NCBI GenBank assembly: GCA_040752635.1
Contig: JBFMGS010000013.1
Coordinates: 1-44,965 of the forward strand
Direction: 5' to 3'
Length of the DNA stretch: 44,965 nt
Origin: JBFMGS01 sp040752635
Lineage (GTDB): Bacteria; Bacillota; SHA-98; UBA4971
Notes under the pieces: generated by a model
What the model saw: only the letters and a program-made list of their open reading frames with translations
What the model was told of the DNA's origin: nothing
Database searches by the model: none
Program-made: the position numbers and the translations under genes
Part shown: one piece after another, positions 1-8,369 of the stretch
Layout: every line of letters starts with the position of its first letter
Position numbering within the stretch: the first letter of the stretch is position 1

Positions 1-1946
1 TCTATCACAAGACCGAGTATCGGGAGAAGAGGGACCACTTCGCGTTCTTTGCGTGCAGCGGGGAAGTGGCCGGGTACGATACTGACAGAGAAGCGTTCCT
101 GGGCCCTTACGGATCGCTTTCCAGCCCCCGGGCTGTTGTGGAGGGGTGCGCCACGAATTCCCTTGCGTACGGCTGGGCGCCGGTCGGCTCGCACTGCCTG
201 CGCATCAGGCTCCGCCCAGGAGCTCAGGAGCGATTGGTGTTTCTCCTGGGGGTTGCCGGCAGCCCACCGGGCGAGAAATTCGCGCCGGACGGGCTGATAA
301 ACAAGGCAAACGCGAAGGAGCTCATCTCGTGCTATCTGGGCTGGGATGATGCGGATGCGAAACGCAGAGAGCTCGCTAGCTACTGGGACTCCCTTCTCGC
401 CAACTTCCAGGCCAAGACCCCCGACGCCAACCTCTTGCCCGTGGTCAACGTGTGGAACCAGTACCAGTGCATCACCACGTTCCACCTCGCGCGCTCCGCG
501 TCGTACTACGAATCGGGGATCAGCAGGGGAATAGGGTTTCGCGATGGAAGCCAGGACACTCTTGGTGCCGTGCATCAGATCCCTGCACAGGTGAAGGACC
601 GCCTGCGGGATCTCGCGTCGATCCAGTTTGCCGATGGGGGCGCTTTCCACCAGTATTCTCCCCTCACCAAGCAGGGCAACCACGACATAGGAAGCGGCTT
701 CAACGACGATCCCATGTGGCTTGTGATTGCCACGGCCCAGTACCTGAAGGAAACGGCGGACTGGGAGGTCCTGTCGCTCCCTGCCCCGTTCGCCGACGAC
801 CCTCAGCCGGCGTCCCTTGAAGAACACCTGCGCCGGTGCCTGTCCTACACCCTGGCAAACCTCGGCCTCCACGGGTTACCCCTTATAGGCGAGGCGGACT
901 GGAACGATTGCCTGAATCTCAACAAGGCGACCGTTCAGGGGGGTCGAGTCGCTGAGTCGGTGCTCATCGCCGAGCTATTCGTATACGCAGCGTCGGAAAT
1001 GGCCCGTATAATGCGGGTCAGGGGAAAGCCGGGCGAGGCCGAGTTCTATGCGGAATCCGCCCGTGAGATGGCGTCCGCCATCAACGCTCATGCCTGGGAC
1101 GGCGACTGGTACATCAGAGCCTTCGACGATCATGGAAGGCCCGTCGGCTCGTCGGCCAACGATGAGGGACGCATATTCTTGGAAACCCAACCGTGGGCCC
1201 TCATGAGCGGAGCCGCACCGAGGCAGCGGGGTCTTGCCTGCATGGACGCGGTGTGGAACCTCCTCGCCACTCCTCACGGCATCGTCCTCCAGCAACCGGC
1301 GTTTACCCGCTACTTGGAGGCGCTCGGCGCGTGCACCTGTTATCCTCCCGGGGTGAAAGAGAACGCGGGGATCTTCTGTCACCCCAACACGTGGGCCATA
1401 ATAGCCGAATGCATTCTGGGGCGGGGGGACAGGGCGTTCTCGTACTACTCCAGGCTCCTGCCGACGACTCGCGAGAAGATATCCGAGATCCACAGGGCGG
1501 AGCCTTACGTCTACGCCCAGATGATCGCCGGGCCCGACAGCCCGAGGCTCGGGGAGGCGAAGAATTCGTGGCTCACAGGCACAGCCTCCTGGATGTTTGT
1601 GGTGGTGTCACAGTGGATCCTCGGCGTGCGGCCCGAGTACGACGGGCTGGTCATTGACCCGTGCATTCCACCCGAATGGAAACGCTTCAGTGTTAGACGA
1701 GTCTTCAGAGGCCATACGTATAACATACAGGTAGAGAATCCCGACTCGGTAAGCCGGGGAGTAGCCTGGCTCGAGGTGGACGGACGGGAACTGGAGCCCG
1801 TCCCGGCCGACCAGGGCGCAGTGCTCAGCCGCGATTACAGGCCCTCCGAGTTTTCGGGTTTCATCCCCGTGAGCATGACGCCTTCGGGCGATGGTGGCCA
1901 GGAGCATTCCGTACGGGTGATCATGGGTAGGAGGTCCGCAACCTGA
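1..1946 (+). CDS. GH94-type sugar phosphorylase, 3' part (5' end outside window)
   Basis: This is the C-terminal part of a glycoside hydrolase family 94 / glycosyltransferase 36 protein. Such enzymes phosphorolyse beta-linked disaccharides (cellobiose, chitobiose and similar) in the cytoplasm to give a sugar 1-phosphate. The frame is open from base 3, before any plausible start, so the gene begins upstream. Seen in it: the N-terminal beta-domain end GYDTDREAFLGPYG, the (alpha/alpha)6-barrel segment WNQYQCITTFHLARSASYYE, and GFRDGSQD, whose Asp codon at about 543-545 matches the family's catalytic general acid. DWNDCLNL and the C-terminal NSWLTGTASWMF are also typical. It converges on the ROK regulator and lies near a sugar-type ABC importer, which fits carbohydrate catabolism. 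The exact substrate cannot be read; cellobiose-type specificity is only the family default. Confidence 0.85.
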   Translation, partial: YHKTEYREKRDHFAFFACSGEVAGYDTDREAFLGPYGSLSSPRAVVEGCATNSLAYGWAPVGSHCLRIRLRPGAQERLVFLLGVAGSPPGEKFAPDGLINKANAKELISCYLGWDDADAKRRELASYWDSLLANFQAKTPDANLLPVVNVWNQYQCITTFHLARSASYYESGISRGIGFRDGSQDTLGAVHQIPAQVKDRLRDLASIQFADGGAFHQYSPLTKQGNHDIGSGFNDDPMWLVIATAQYLKETADWEVLSLPAPFADDPQPASLEEHLRRCLSYTLANLGLHGLPLIGEADWNDCLNLNKATVQGGRVAESVLIAELFVYAASEMARIMRVRGKPGEAEFYAESAREMASAINAHAWDGDWYIRAFDDHGRPVGSSANDEGRIFLETQPWALMSGAAPRQRGLACMDAVWNLLATPHGIVLQQPAFTRYLEALGACTCYPPGVKENAGIFCHPNTWAIIAECILGRGDRAFSYYSRLLPTTREKISEIHRAEPYVYAQMIAGPDSPRLGEAKNSWLTGTASWMFVVVSQWILGVRPEYDGLVIDPCIPPEWKRFSVRRVFRGHTYNIQVENPDSVSRGVAWLEVDGRELEPVPADQGAVLSRDYRPSEFSGFIPVSMTPSGDGGQEHSVRVIMGRRSAT

Positions 1947-2355
1947 GAAGGCTCTGCGTCCGACGGGATTCTGGTGGTTCGCGGTGTTCGGAGGAAACGT
2001 GTAAAGACCAGGATATTGGTTCATGGGAGCCTGCATGCGGTCCCGCATCAGGTTCGGCCGTCCCTTGCGCACGAGGAGGAAGAGCCCCCTTTTCCTCTCA
2101 GCTTGAAGTTTACCTTTAAGCCTGGGCTGGAACGGACCACAAACACAGTGTCCAGGCCTGTGGTTCTGTCGCTGGGTGTGCTTCCGCTTTCCTGCAAAGG
2201 GACCGACTGGCTGTATCCACGCCAGGCAAGCCATAATAAGGAGTGGCTATATTCGGACAGGTTCCTTCAGGAAACCCTGACGACATGATCTGGAATAGCG
2301 AGGTGGTTGAGAGGATAGACTCAGTATTTCCCAAGGAACTCCCAGCCGAGGTCAT
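1947..2355. other. Intergenic, convergent GH94 / ROK
   Basis: About 410 bases between two convergent genes. I see no convincing coding frame. Only weak imperfect hairpins are present (for example near 2258-2275), without a T-run that would support an intrinsic terminator. Confidence 0.4.
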
Positions 2356-3573
2356 CTACGTGGCCGATTCCGCTGCAAAGACCTTGTCCATGGCGAGCGT
2401 AGCAACCCCACGGGCGGCGCTGTACTCGCCGAGCTCCGACAGGCGGATGTCAATCTCCGACTGTAGCCAAGGAAGGCTTCTGGCCTTTGTGCGGCGGGTC
2501 AAGGGCTCCATAAGGAGTTCACCTGCGCCTTCAGCAAGCCCGCCACCTACGATGATCCGTTGCGGGTTTAGCAGGTTCACAAGGGTGCTGGTGCCTAGGG
2601 ATAGAAGGTCCGCCGCCTCGTTCAGGAGGTTCACGGCAAACTTGTCCCCGGACTTCGCAGCCTCAATAAGGTCTCGTATCTGATCTGAGCCGTCGGTAGT
2701 TGGCTCTGTTCTTATGGAAGTGACAACGCCGTTGCTCATCGCCCTGTTGACTCGCCGTGAAAGCGCCCAGCCGGAGGCGATGCTCTCCAAACACCCGTAA
2801 TTGCCGCAACAGCAGATCTCGTTCGACTCCCCGACATAGACGTGACCCAGTTCTCCTACTATCCCTCGCGAACCGGTCATCACCTTTCCGTCAACGACTA
2901 TGCCCGCCCCAAGGCCGACACCGACGTTCACAAAGACGAAGTTGCTGATTCCCCTGCCCAACCCGTACCTGCTCTCAGCGAGGGCCATTCCCCTCACGCT
3001 GTCTGTTATGTACACGTTGGAAACCTTGCTGTCCTCCTGAAGAAGGCGAACCACAGGGAGGTCTCGCATTTGCGGGGAGCCTGGAACGAAAAGGCTGGTG
3101 CCGCGGACCTCATCCACTATCCCGGTGACCCCCACACCGATACCCATCACCTGGCTCTCATGGACGCCGGCTCGGGCCAGCGCCTCTCTTGCTATACTCA
3201 GCATGTCCTCGATGCCTATGGCGCTGCTGAGCCCCAAGGGCTTGTACCTCCTTGCGCTGGCTGATACGCTTCCTGTGGCGTCCATGACAACCGCGCGCAG
3301 GTTCTGCGTGCCGACGTCTATTCCCACAGTGTGGAAAAGATCACTCTTAATGTACATAAGTGTGGGCTTACGTCCTCCTGACGACGGCCCCTCGCCCTCT
3401 CTCACCAGCCCCGTCCGAGCCAGTTGACGGGTCACTTCTGCTATCTTGGTCAGGCTGATGCCAGTCAGGCATGATAGCTGGCTGCGAGTAGTCGGCCCGT
3501 GGACGCGCAGCATGTCTAGGACTCTGCGGTTGACGGTCGACAGGTTCTTCAAGAGAGCCAAACCCCTGTTCAC
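2356..3573 (-). CDS. ROK-family transcriptional repressor
   Basis: The protein (405 aa) has an N-terminal winged helix-turn-helix (about residues 10-70, RVHGPTTRSQLSCLTGIS) fused to a ROK sugar-kinase fold, the NagC/XylR architecture. The ATP-site-like GIDVGTQNLRAVVMD and the ROK zinc motif (CCCGNYGCLE after a His in GELGHVYV) are present. The usual N-D pair of the sugar site reads ITDS, so the Asn is replaced by Thr while the Asp stays. That fits a regulator binding a sugar ligand better than a kinase. I chose the GTG at 3573 because AGGGGGGT lies 7 nt upstream; a TTG at 3579 is possible. It is divergent from the dehydrogenase/ABC cluster and probably controls it. Confidence 0.85.
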   Translation of the reverse strand: MNRGLALLKNLSTVNRRVLDMLRVHGPTTRSQLSCLTGISLTKIAEVTRQLARTGLVREGEGPSSGGRKPTLMYIKSDLFHTVGIDVGTQNLRAVVMDATGSVSASARRYKPLGLSSAIGIEDMLSIAREALARAGVHESQVMGIGVGVTGIVDEVRGTSLFVPGSPQMRDLPVVRLLQEDSKVSNVYITDSVRGMALAESRYGLGRGISNFVFVNVGVGLGAGIVVDGKVMTGSRGIVGELGHVYVGESNEICCCGNYGCLESIASGWALSRRVNRAMSNGVVTSIRTEPTTDGSDQIRDLIEAAKSGDKFAVNLLNEAADLLSLGTSTLVNLLNPQRIIVGGGLAEGAGELLMEPLTRRTKARSLPWLQSEIDIRLSELGEYSAARGVATLAMDKVFAAESAT

Positions 3574-3620
3574 CGGCAAGACCCCCCTAAGGAAGACTTT
3601 TAACGGATGCGTGATAAGTA

Positions 3621-3652
3621 TATCCCATCTCTGCCTTCATTGCAATGGGATA
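3621..3652. promoter_or_regulatory. Inverted repeat, candidate ROK operator
   Basis: TATCCCAT at 3621-3628 is matched by its exact reverse complement ATGGGATA at 3645-3652, with a 16-nt spacer. It lies in the divergent region just upstream of the consensus promoter at 3675-3703. The position suits a repressor site, but assigning it to the ROK protein is inference. Confidence 0.4.
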
Positions 3653-3674
3653 CATCAAAATGGTGATAAAGACA

Positions 3675-3703
3675 TTGACATCCGCATGCTCCATTTCTAT
3701 AAT
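3675..3703 (+). promoter_or_regulatory. Consensus sigma-A promoter
   Basis: TTGACA at 3675-3680, a 17-nt spacer and TATAAT at 3698-3703 form an exact consensus vegetative promoter. It points toward the dehydrogenase gene at 3849 and leaves a leader of about 140 nt. Confidence 0.8.
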
Positions 3704-3848
3704 ATAGCCTAGACGGAGAAAAGAGTTCGCAAGATGTCGGCCCGGTTTGACTGTTCGCGTGGAGAAACAGGCAAGCGGGAAGGCTTAGGCCACGTCGCTT
3801 CACTGGGCTCATGAAGGGCAAAGATGTCTAAGGAGGGAACCCCTGACT

Positions 3849-4859
3849 GTGAGAGTTGATGAGGGATTCAATGTAACCTATGGACGAGATATCATCAGCG
3901 GCGTGCCGCAGCAAGCGCGCAACACCCTGGTTGTCACTATGGAGGATGTATGGCCGCTGGTCAAGGACGTGTTCGAGAAAGGTGTCAAGAGGGTTCACTT
4001 TGTCACCACCCTGGAGGTGGGGGCGCTGGACGAGTTCGTGAGCACCCTCGAAGGCATCGACAGCGTTGTGGGCGTGGGTGGGGGCTCTGTGATGGACGTG
4101 GCAAAGTACGTCGCGTGGAAGAGGCAGATTCCTCTGCACCAGATTCCAAGCATAATCTCGGTCAACGCTTGTTTCACCCATATGGTAGCTATCAGGGACA
4201 AGGGACGCGTCAAGTACGTTGGCGATGCGGTACCCGAAATGGTCTATGTGGACTACTCCCTCATCCAGAAGGCTCCCCCAAGACTCAATCGTGCAGGCCT
4301 CGGTGACATCTTCTCTTGCCACACGGGGCTTTTTGATTGGCGCATCGCTGATAAGGCTGGAAAGGAGCCCGGGTGGGACCAAGCCCTCGCGTCGCAGACG
4401 AGGGAGGTTCTGAACACTGTGAGAGCACGTGCGGGCGAAGTGCGTGATGTGTCGGAAGAAGGCATTCAGACGATAATGGAAGCTCACAGATGGGTTGGCG
4501 CGATGTGTCACAAGTACGGTCATCCCCGGTTTGAGGAGGGCTCAGAACACCACTTCGCCTACAATCTTGAGTTTGTCACAGGCAAGCACGTCCTTCACGG
4601 AGAGCTGGTATGTCTCGGGATCTTCCTCATGTCCACACTGCAGGGCAACGATCCCGAGGGGGCTCTGCGAACCATTCGAGAAGCGGGGGTAGTGATCGAG
4701 CCTGAGAGCCTTGGCATCACGTGGGATGAGATGAAAACAACTCTACTTACACTAAGAGACTACGTTGGTGCCGAGGGTTTGCCATATACTGTCATTCACG
4801 AGAAGCCGATCGACGAGGCCTTCGTAGAGACTGTCAAAAGAAGGCTAGCTCAAGTATAG
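3849..4859 (+). CDS. Iron-type alcohol dehydrogenase, glycerol-1-phosphate dehydrogenase-like
   Basis: A 336-aa protein of the Fe-ADH / sn-glycerol-1-phosphate dehydrogenase (EgsA/AraM)-like superfamily: NAD(P)-dependent, metal-requiring, cytoplasmic oxidoreductases of polyols and their phosphates. The nucleotide-binding GVGGGSVMDVAKY is at about residues 75-87. Probable metal ligands are Asp153 (GLGDIFSCH), a His of SEHHFAYNL (about 234-235) and a His of GKHVLHGEL (about 247-250). The GTG start follows AGGAGG at 3831-3836. It is the first gene of the cluster behind the consensus promoter, followed by a sugar-type ABC importer and an aminotransferase, which suggests it oxidises the imported substrate. 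The superfamily also includes dehydroquinate-synthase-like enzymes, so the substrate is open. Confidence 0.75.
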   Translation: MRVDEGFNVTYGRDIISGVPQQARNTLVVTMEDVWPLVKDVFEKGVKRVHFVTTLEVGALDEFVSTLEGIDSVVGVGGGSVMDVAKYVAWKRQIPLHQIPSIISVNACFTHMVAIRDKGRVKYVGDAVPEMVYVDYSLIQKAPPRLNRAGLGDIFSCHTGLFDWRIADKAGKEPGWDQALASQTREVLNTVRARAGEVRDVSEEGIQTIMEAHRWVGAMCHKYGHPRFEEGSEHHFAYNLEFVTGKHVLHGELVCLGIFLMSTLQGNDPEGALRTIREAGVVIEPESLGITWDEMKTTLLTLRDYVGAEGLPYTVIHEKPIDEAFVETVKRRLAQV

Positions 4860-5130
4860 CGTGTTGCCAGCAAGATCACCGGCCAAGCTGACCGTTGAGA
4901 GCCTCTATCGAAAGAGAATACTGGTCCAGCGAGCATTTACCGCCCGTCCCGCGAAACGTGAAAAGAGAGCGCAATCTCCGTGCGACTCGTGAGAAGAGGA
5001 GGTGGTAGAAGGTTTCGTGGGAGCGTATTGGTCTCGCATCATGTCCTGACATGGCGAACCCAGTCAGAGAAAGGGGTCAACGCGCGGATGCATGCGTGAG
5101 GCGAAGATAATCGTAAGGGAGGCTTCTTCG

Positions 5131-6498
5131 ATGAAGAAGAATATGGTCATTTCAGCACTTGCCGTGCTAGTCTTGAGCCTGGCGTTCTCCACGGGGAGTG
5201 TAACGGCCGGGGATAGCACGCGCTTCGCAGGCACGACAATCAAAATCATTGCAGAGACCCAGAACCCCACGCTGGCTTTGGAAAAACTCCTGCCAGAGTT
5301 TGAAAAGCTCACAGGCATTAAGGTCCAGTTGACGCACGGCCCGATTGACAGTGTTGTACAGAAGGAGTTGCTGGCGCTTCAAAGCGGAACCGGCGAGTTT
5401 GATGTGATTTCCGCACCGTATCAGTTCCTCGGAAGCTTTGCGGAGAACGGCTATGTCCTCCCCCTCGAGCCGCTCATGAACGATCCCAAACTGAGTGTCA
5501 TCCCCGGGTTCGATAAGAACGACATCATCAAGGGGATGTGGGATGCTTCGGGGCTCTGGAAAGGCACGTATTATGGGATTCCGTCCAACACGTGTATTAT
5601 GATGTTCTTCTACCGAAAGGATCTTTTCGAGAACCGGGAGGAAAGGGCAGACTTCAAGAAGAAATACGGTTATGACCTGCAAGTACCTCAGACCTGGAAG
5701 CAGCACAGAGACGTCGCCGAGTTCTTTACTCGCAAGAGAGGGCAAGTACTCGCCGGGCAGAGGCTGACTCACGACTTCTACGGTACCACAATTGCGGCCA
5801 AGCGGCATGATGCGATGACGTGCGAGTGGCTGAACTACGCCTGGTCGTTCGGCGGCGGGATCTTCGACGCGAAGGGCAACCTCATCATCAACGATCCCAA
5901 GAACGTGGCGGCTCTCGAGTACTTCGTGGAACTCAAGAAGTTCTCTCCTCCCGGGGTGACCAACAATACGTGGGACGAGGTCACCACCCAGTTCCAGCAG
6001 GGCATCGTGGCGATGGCAGTGCACTGGAACGACTGCGCCCCCTCACTTGAAGACCCCACTGCTTCTAAGGTTTGTGGCAAGATGGGCTATGGTGCTATCC
6101 CCGTGGGAGAAAGGCCGGCGGCGCATTTTGGGGCGTGGACGTACTTCATCCCGAAGACGTCGAAAAACCCCGAGGCAGCTTGGCTCTTCCTGCAGTGGGC
6201 TAACACCCGGGCGGTTCAAAAGCGGCTGGCACTGACCGGAGGGTTCCCGTGCCTTAAGTCCGTATACGGCGACCCGGAGCTCGTGCAGAAGCTGCCGTAC
6301 TGGGAGGCCAGTCTCGAGGCATACAAGATAAGCAGCACCCGACCGCGTATCCCCGAATGGAACGAGATGAACAACGAGATGATGCTAGAGCTGTCCAGAG
6401 CAATAAGCGGCGAGCAGACGCCGAAGCAAGCACTGGATGCACTGCAAGAGAAGTACCAAAGGCTGCTCAAAGGACAGTTGCCGCTTTCATACCAGTAG
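5131..6498 (+). CDS. Extracellular sugar-type solute-binding protein (ABC importer)
   Basis: A 455-aa family 1 solute-binding protein that captures substrate outside the membrane for the permeases encoded next. The ATG at 5131 is chosen over an earlier in-frame start because AAGGGAGG (5115-5122) precedes it and it begins a signal peptide (MKKN, a hydrophobic stretch ALAVLVLSLAFSTG, then a VTA-G cleavage-like site). Family features are IKIIAETQNPTLALEKLLPEFEKLTGIKV near the mature start and the C-terminal AAWLFLQWANT. Unlike most Gram-positive binding proteins it has no lipobox Cys, so it may be tethered differently or lie in a diderm envelope. The ligand is unknown; context suggests a polyol or sugar derivative. 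Confidence 0.88.
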   Translation: MKKNMVISALAVLVLSLAFSTGSVTAGDSTRFAGTTIKIIAETQNPTLALEKLLPEFEKLTGIKVQLTHGPIDSVVQKELLALQSGTGEFDVISAPYQFLGSFAENGYVLPLEPLMNDPKLSVIPGFDKNDIIKGMWDASGLWKGTYYGIPSNTCIMMFFYRKDLFENREERADFKKKYGYDLQVPQTWKQHRDVAEFFTRKRGQVLAGQRLTHDFYGTTIAAKRHDAMTCEWLNYAWSFGGGIFDAKGNLIINDPKNVAALEYFVELKKFSPPGVTNNTWDEVTTQFQQGIVAMAVHWNDCAPSLEDPTASKVCGKMGYGAIPVGERPAAHFGAWTYFIPKTSKNPEAAWLFLQWANTRAVQKRLALTGGFPCLKSVYGDPELVQKLPYWEASLEAYKISSTRPRIPEWNEMNNEMMLELSRAISGEQTPKQALDALQEKYQRLLKGQLPLSYQ

Positions 6499-6509
6499 GG
6501 GAGAGGCAT

Positions 6510-6545
6510 GGGCGTGAAAAGGTTGTCTTCGACCTTTTCACGCCC
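6510..6545 (+). promoter_or_regulatory. Strong stem-loop between binding-protein and permease genes
   Basis: A perfect 14-bp stem: GGGCGTGAAAAGGT (6510-6523) pairs with ACCTTTTCACGCCC (6532-6545) around an 8-nt loop. It starts 12 nt after the binding-protein stop and no T-run follows. This suits an mRNA-stabilising or partial-attenuation element that raises binding protein relative to permeases, as known for malE-malF-type operons. It also argues that the permease starts at 6613, not 6508. Confidence 0.75.
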
Positions 6546-6612
6546 ACCTAGGGTATTGAGAGCACCAGGTCGCACTGAACTCGTTTGGCTGCTGCTTGCA
6601 GGAGGGCAAGAA

Positions 6613-7497
6613 ATGCGCAAGAGGGTCTCCAGGGAGCATCTGATTCCGCTGCTATTCCACGCACCTACGTTCCTTACACTCACAGCGATAACGATGTTTC
6701 CGTTGCTGTACAACGTCTACACAAGTCTGCACGGGTACAGGCTTGCCGTTCCTGGCAGTGAGCGTCAGTTTGTGGGACTCGCAAACTATGCCAGGATCTT
6801 AGAAGACCGAGAGTTCTGGAATTCGGTGGGCGTCACGTTCAAATTCGTCCTTGGCGTCACCGTGACCCAACTCGTGCTGGGATTTCTTGTTGCTCTTACG
6901 CTGAACTCGATCACCCGTGGGAGAAGAATACTGACTTCTCTGGTTATGATCCCGATGATGGTCGCACCTCTGGTCGTCGGTCTCATGTTCAGCTTCACGC
7001 TGAACCCCCAGTTTGGGCTGTACAGCTATCTTGTCGACCGCCTCGGGCTTGCGTTGCCTCAGGCGCCCCTGAGTAGCGCGGGCTCTGCACTTATAGTCTT
7101 GATGATAACCGACATCTGGGAATGGACGCCCTTCATGGTCTTGATGATACTCGCCGCTCTTCAATCGGTACCCATCGAGCCGATCGAGGCCGCTATGATT
7201 GACGGTGCGTCGGAGGTCCAAACGTTGCGGTACGTCACCCTTCCGCTGATCAGGCCTGTCGTTGTCGTGGCGGTGGTGTTGCGGGCCATCGAGGCCTTCA
7301 AGGAGTTTGACAAGCCGTACATCCTTACAGGAGGGGGACCTGGCGCAGCCACTGAGGTAATTGACATGTTCACCTATCGCGAGGCCTTCGTGAATTTCAA
7401 CTTCAGTTACGCCTCTGCGCTTTCCATCGTCTTGTTTGTTGTGCTTCTTGCGGCCGGCATTGGATACTGGCGCCTCGTGATGGAGGGAAGGAAATGA
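6613..7497 (+). CDS. ABC sugar importer permease 1 (MalF/UgpA type)
   Basis: A 294-aa inner-membrane subunit of a carbohydrate uptake 1-type ABC importer. The ATG at 6613 has GGAGGG at 6601-6606. An in-frame ATG at 6508 would put the 6510-6545 hairpin inside the gene and is disfavoured. About six membrane segments are visible, beginning with FHAPTFLTLTAITMFPLLYN. The permease EAA loop, which docks to the ATPase, reads EPIEAAMIDGASEVQTLRYV near the C-terminal third. It overlaps the next permease gene by ATGA. No ATPase gene is in the cluster, so a shared MsmK/UgpC-type ATPase encoded elsewhere is likely. Confidence 0.9.
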   Translation: MRKRVSREHLIPLLFHAPTFLTLTAITMFPLLYNVYTSLHGYRLAVPGSERQFVGLANYARILEDREFWNSVGVTFKFVLGVTVTQLVLGFLVALTLNSITRGRRILTSLVMIPMMVAPLVVGLMFSFTLNPQFGLYSYLVDRLGLALPQAPLSSAGSALIVLMITDIWEWTPFMVLMILAALQSVPIEPIEAAMIDGASEVQTLRYVTLPLIRPVVVVAVVLRAIEAFKEFDKPYILTGGGPGAATEVIDMFTYREAFVNFNFSYASALSIVLFVVLLAAGIGYWRLVMEGRK

Positions 7498-8324
7498 AGG
7501 CAAGACGCAGACGCGCCCTAAGAACCCTGTTCGCATATGCTTTCATTGCAGCCTTTCTCGCCCTTACCTTGGCGCCTTACGTGTGGCTCATCATGACATC
7601 GTTTAAGACCAGGGTGGACGCGTTCTCCATACCGCCGAAAATCGTCTTCAAGCCCACCTTGGACAACTATGTCACCGCCTTTCTGGACAAGGGGTTTACC
7701 GGCAACGTGAAGAACAGCCTGGTCGTCACGCTTGCAACGACCCTGTTCTCCCTAGTGTTTGGGCTGCCGTCAGCTTACGCCTTTTCCCGGTTCTCGATCC
7801 GGGGTGACAGAATTCTATACTTCTACCTGCTCGGCACTAGGTTCACACCGGTAATCGTAATCGCGCTGCCTTTGTACCTGATCATGGCAAAGATCAGGTT
7901 GCTTGACTCCTTTGCTGGCATCGTGGTCGCTCATACAGCTTTCAACCTCGCCTTTGTGGTTTGGATGATGAAAGGGTTCTTCGACACCGTGCCGGCAGAG
8001 ATCGATGACGCGGGAAAGGTGGACGGCTGCTCCTGGCTCGGAGTGTTCCTCCGTATAGTGCTGCCTCTCACGTTGAACGGCGTGGCGGCAACAGCCATCT
8101 TCTGTGCCATAAACTCGTGGAATGAGTTCCTCATGGCGCTCATCCTGACGGGTCGGCGGACTGCGACGCTGCCGGTTGCCATACCAGGGCTCCTCACGCC
8201 CCAGGGCACGTTCTGGGGCCAGATCGCTGCCGTTGGCTCGGTCATCACCATTCCTGTCTTCATACTTGCGTTCACCGTTCAGAGATACATGATCCGGGGA
8301 ATGACCTTCGGAGCCATCAAATAG
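7494..8324 (+). CDS. ABC sugar importer permease 2 (MalG/UgpE type)
   Basis: A 276-aa second membrane subunit, coupled to the first through an ATGA overlap (7494-7497). The N-terminus is basic (MKARRRRALR) and followed by a membrane helix. The typical MalG-family start region LAPYVWLIMTSFKT is visible, and the EAA loop reads EIDDAGKVDGCSWLGVFLRI. The C-terminus ends with VQRYMIRGMTFGAIK, a common ending for the family. With the binding protein and permease 1 it forms the transport channel; the energy-coupling subunit is not encoded nearby. Confidence 0.9.
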   Translation: MKARRRRALRTLFAYAFIAAFLALTLAPYVWLIMTSFKTRVDAFSIPPKIVFKPTLDNYVTAFLDKGFTGNVKNSLVVTLATTLFSLVFGLPSAYAFSRFSIRGDRILYFYLLGTRFTPVIVIALPLYLIMAKIRLLDSFAGIVVAHTAFNLAFVVWMMKGFFDTVPAEIDDAGKVDGCSWLGVFLRIVLPLTLNGVAATAIFCAINSWNEFLMALILTGRRTATLPVAIPGLLTPQGTFWGQIAAVGSVITIPVFILAFTVQRYMIRGMTFGAIK

Positions 8325-8369
8325 GAGCTCCCGACCCGCTGGCACGACCGTGCGAGGAGGAGACCCCCA

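Noticed and set aside
975..1493. Long minus-strand open frame inside the phosphorylase gene
   Set aside because: It is antisense to a clear GH94 sequence and has no protein-family character; GC-rich third positions create such frames.
1608..2234. Minus-strand frame over the GH94 end and the following intergenic
   Set aside because: Composition is Arg/His/Pro-rich, with no motif and no ribosome site.
5167..6024. 285-aa minus-strand frame inside the binding-protein gene
   Set aside because: Antisense shadow of a well-supported gene.
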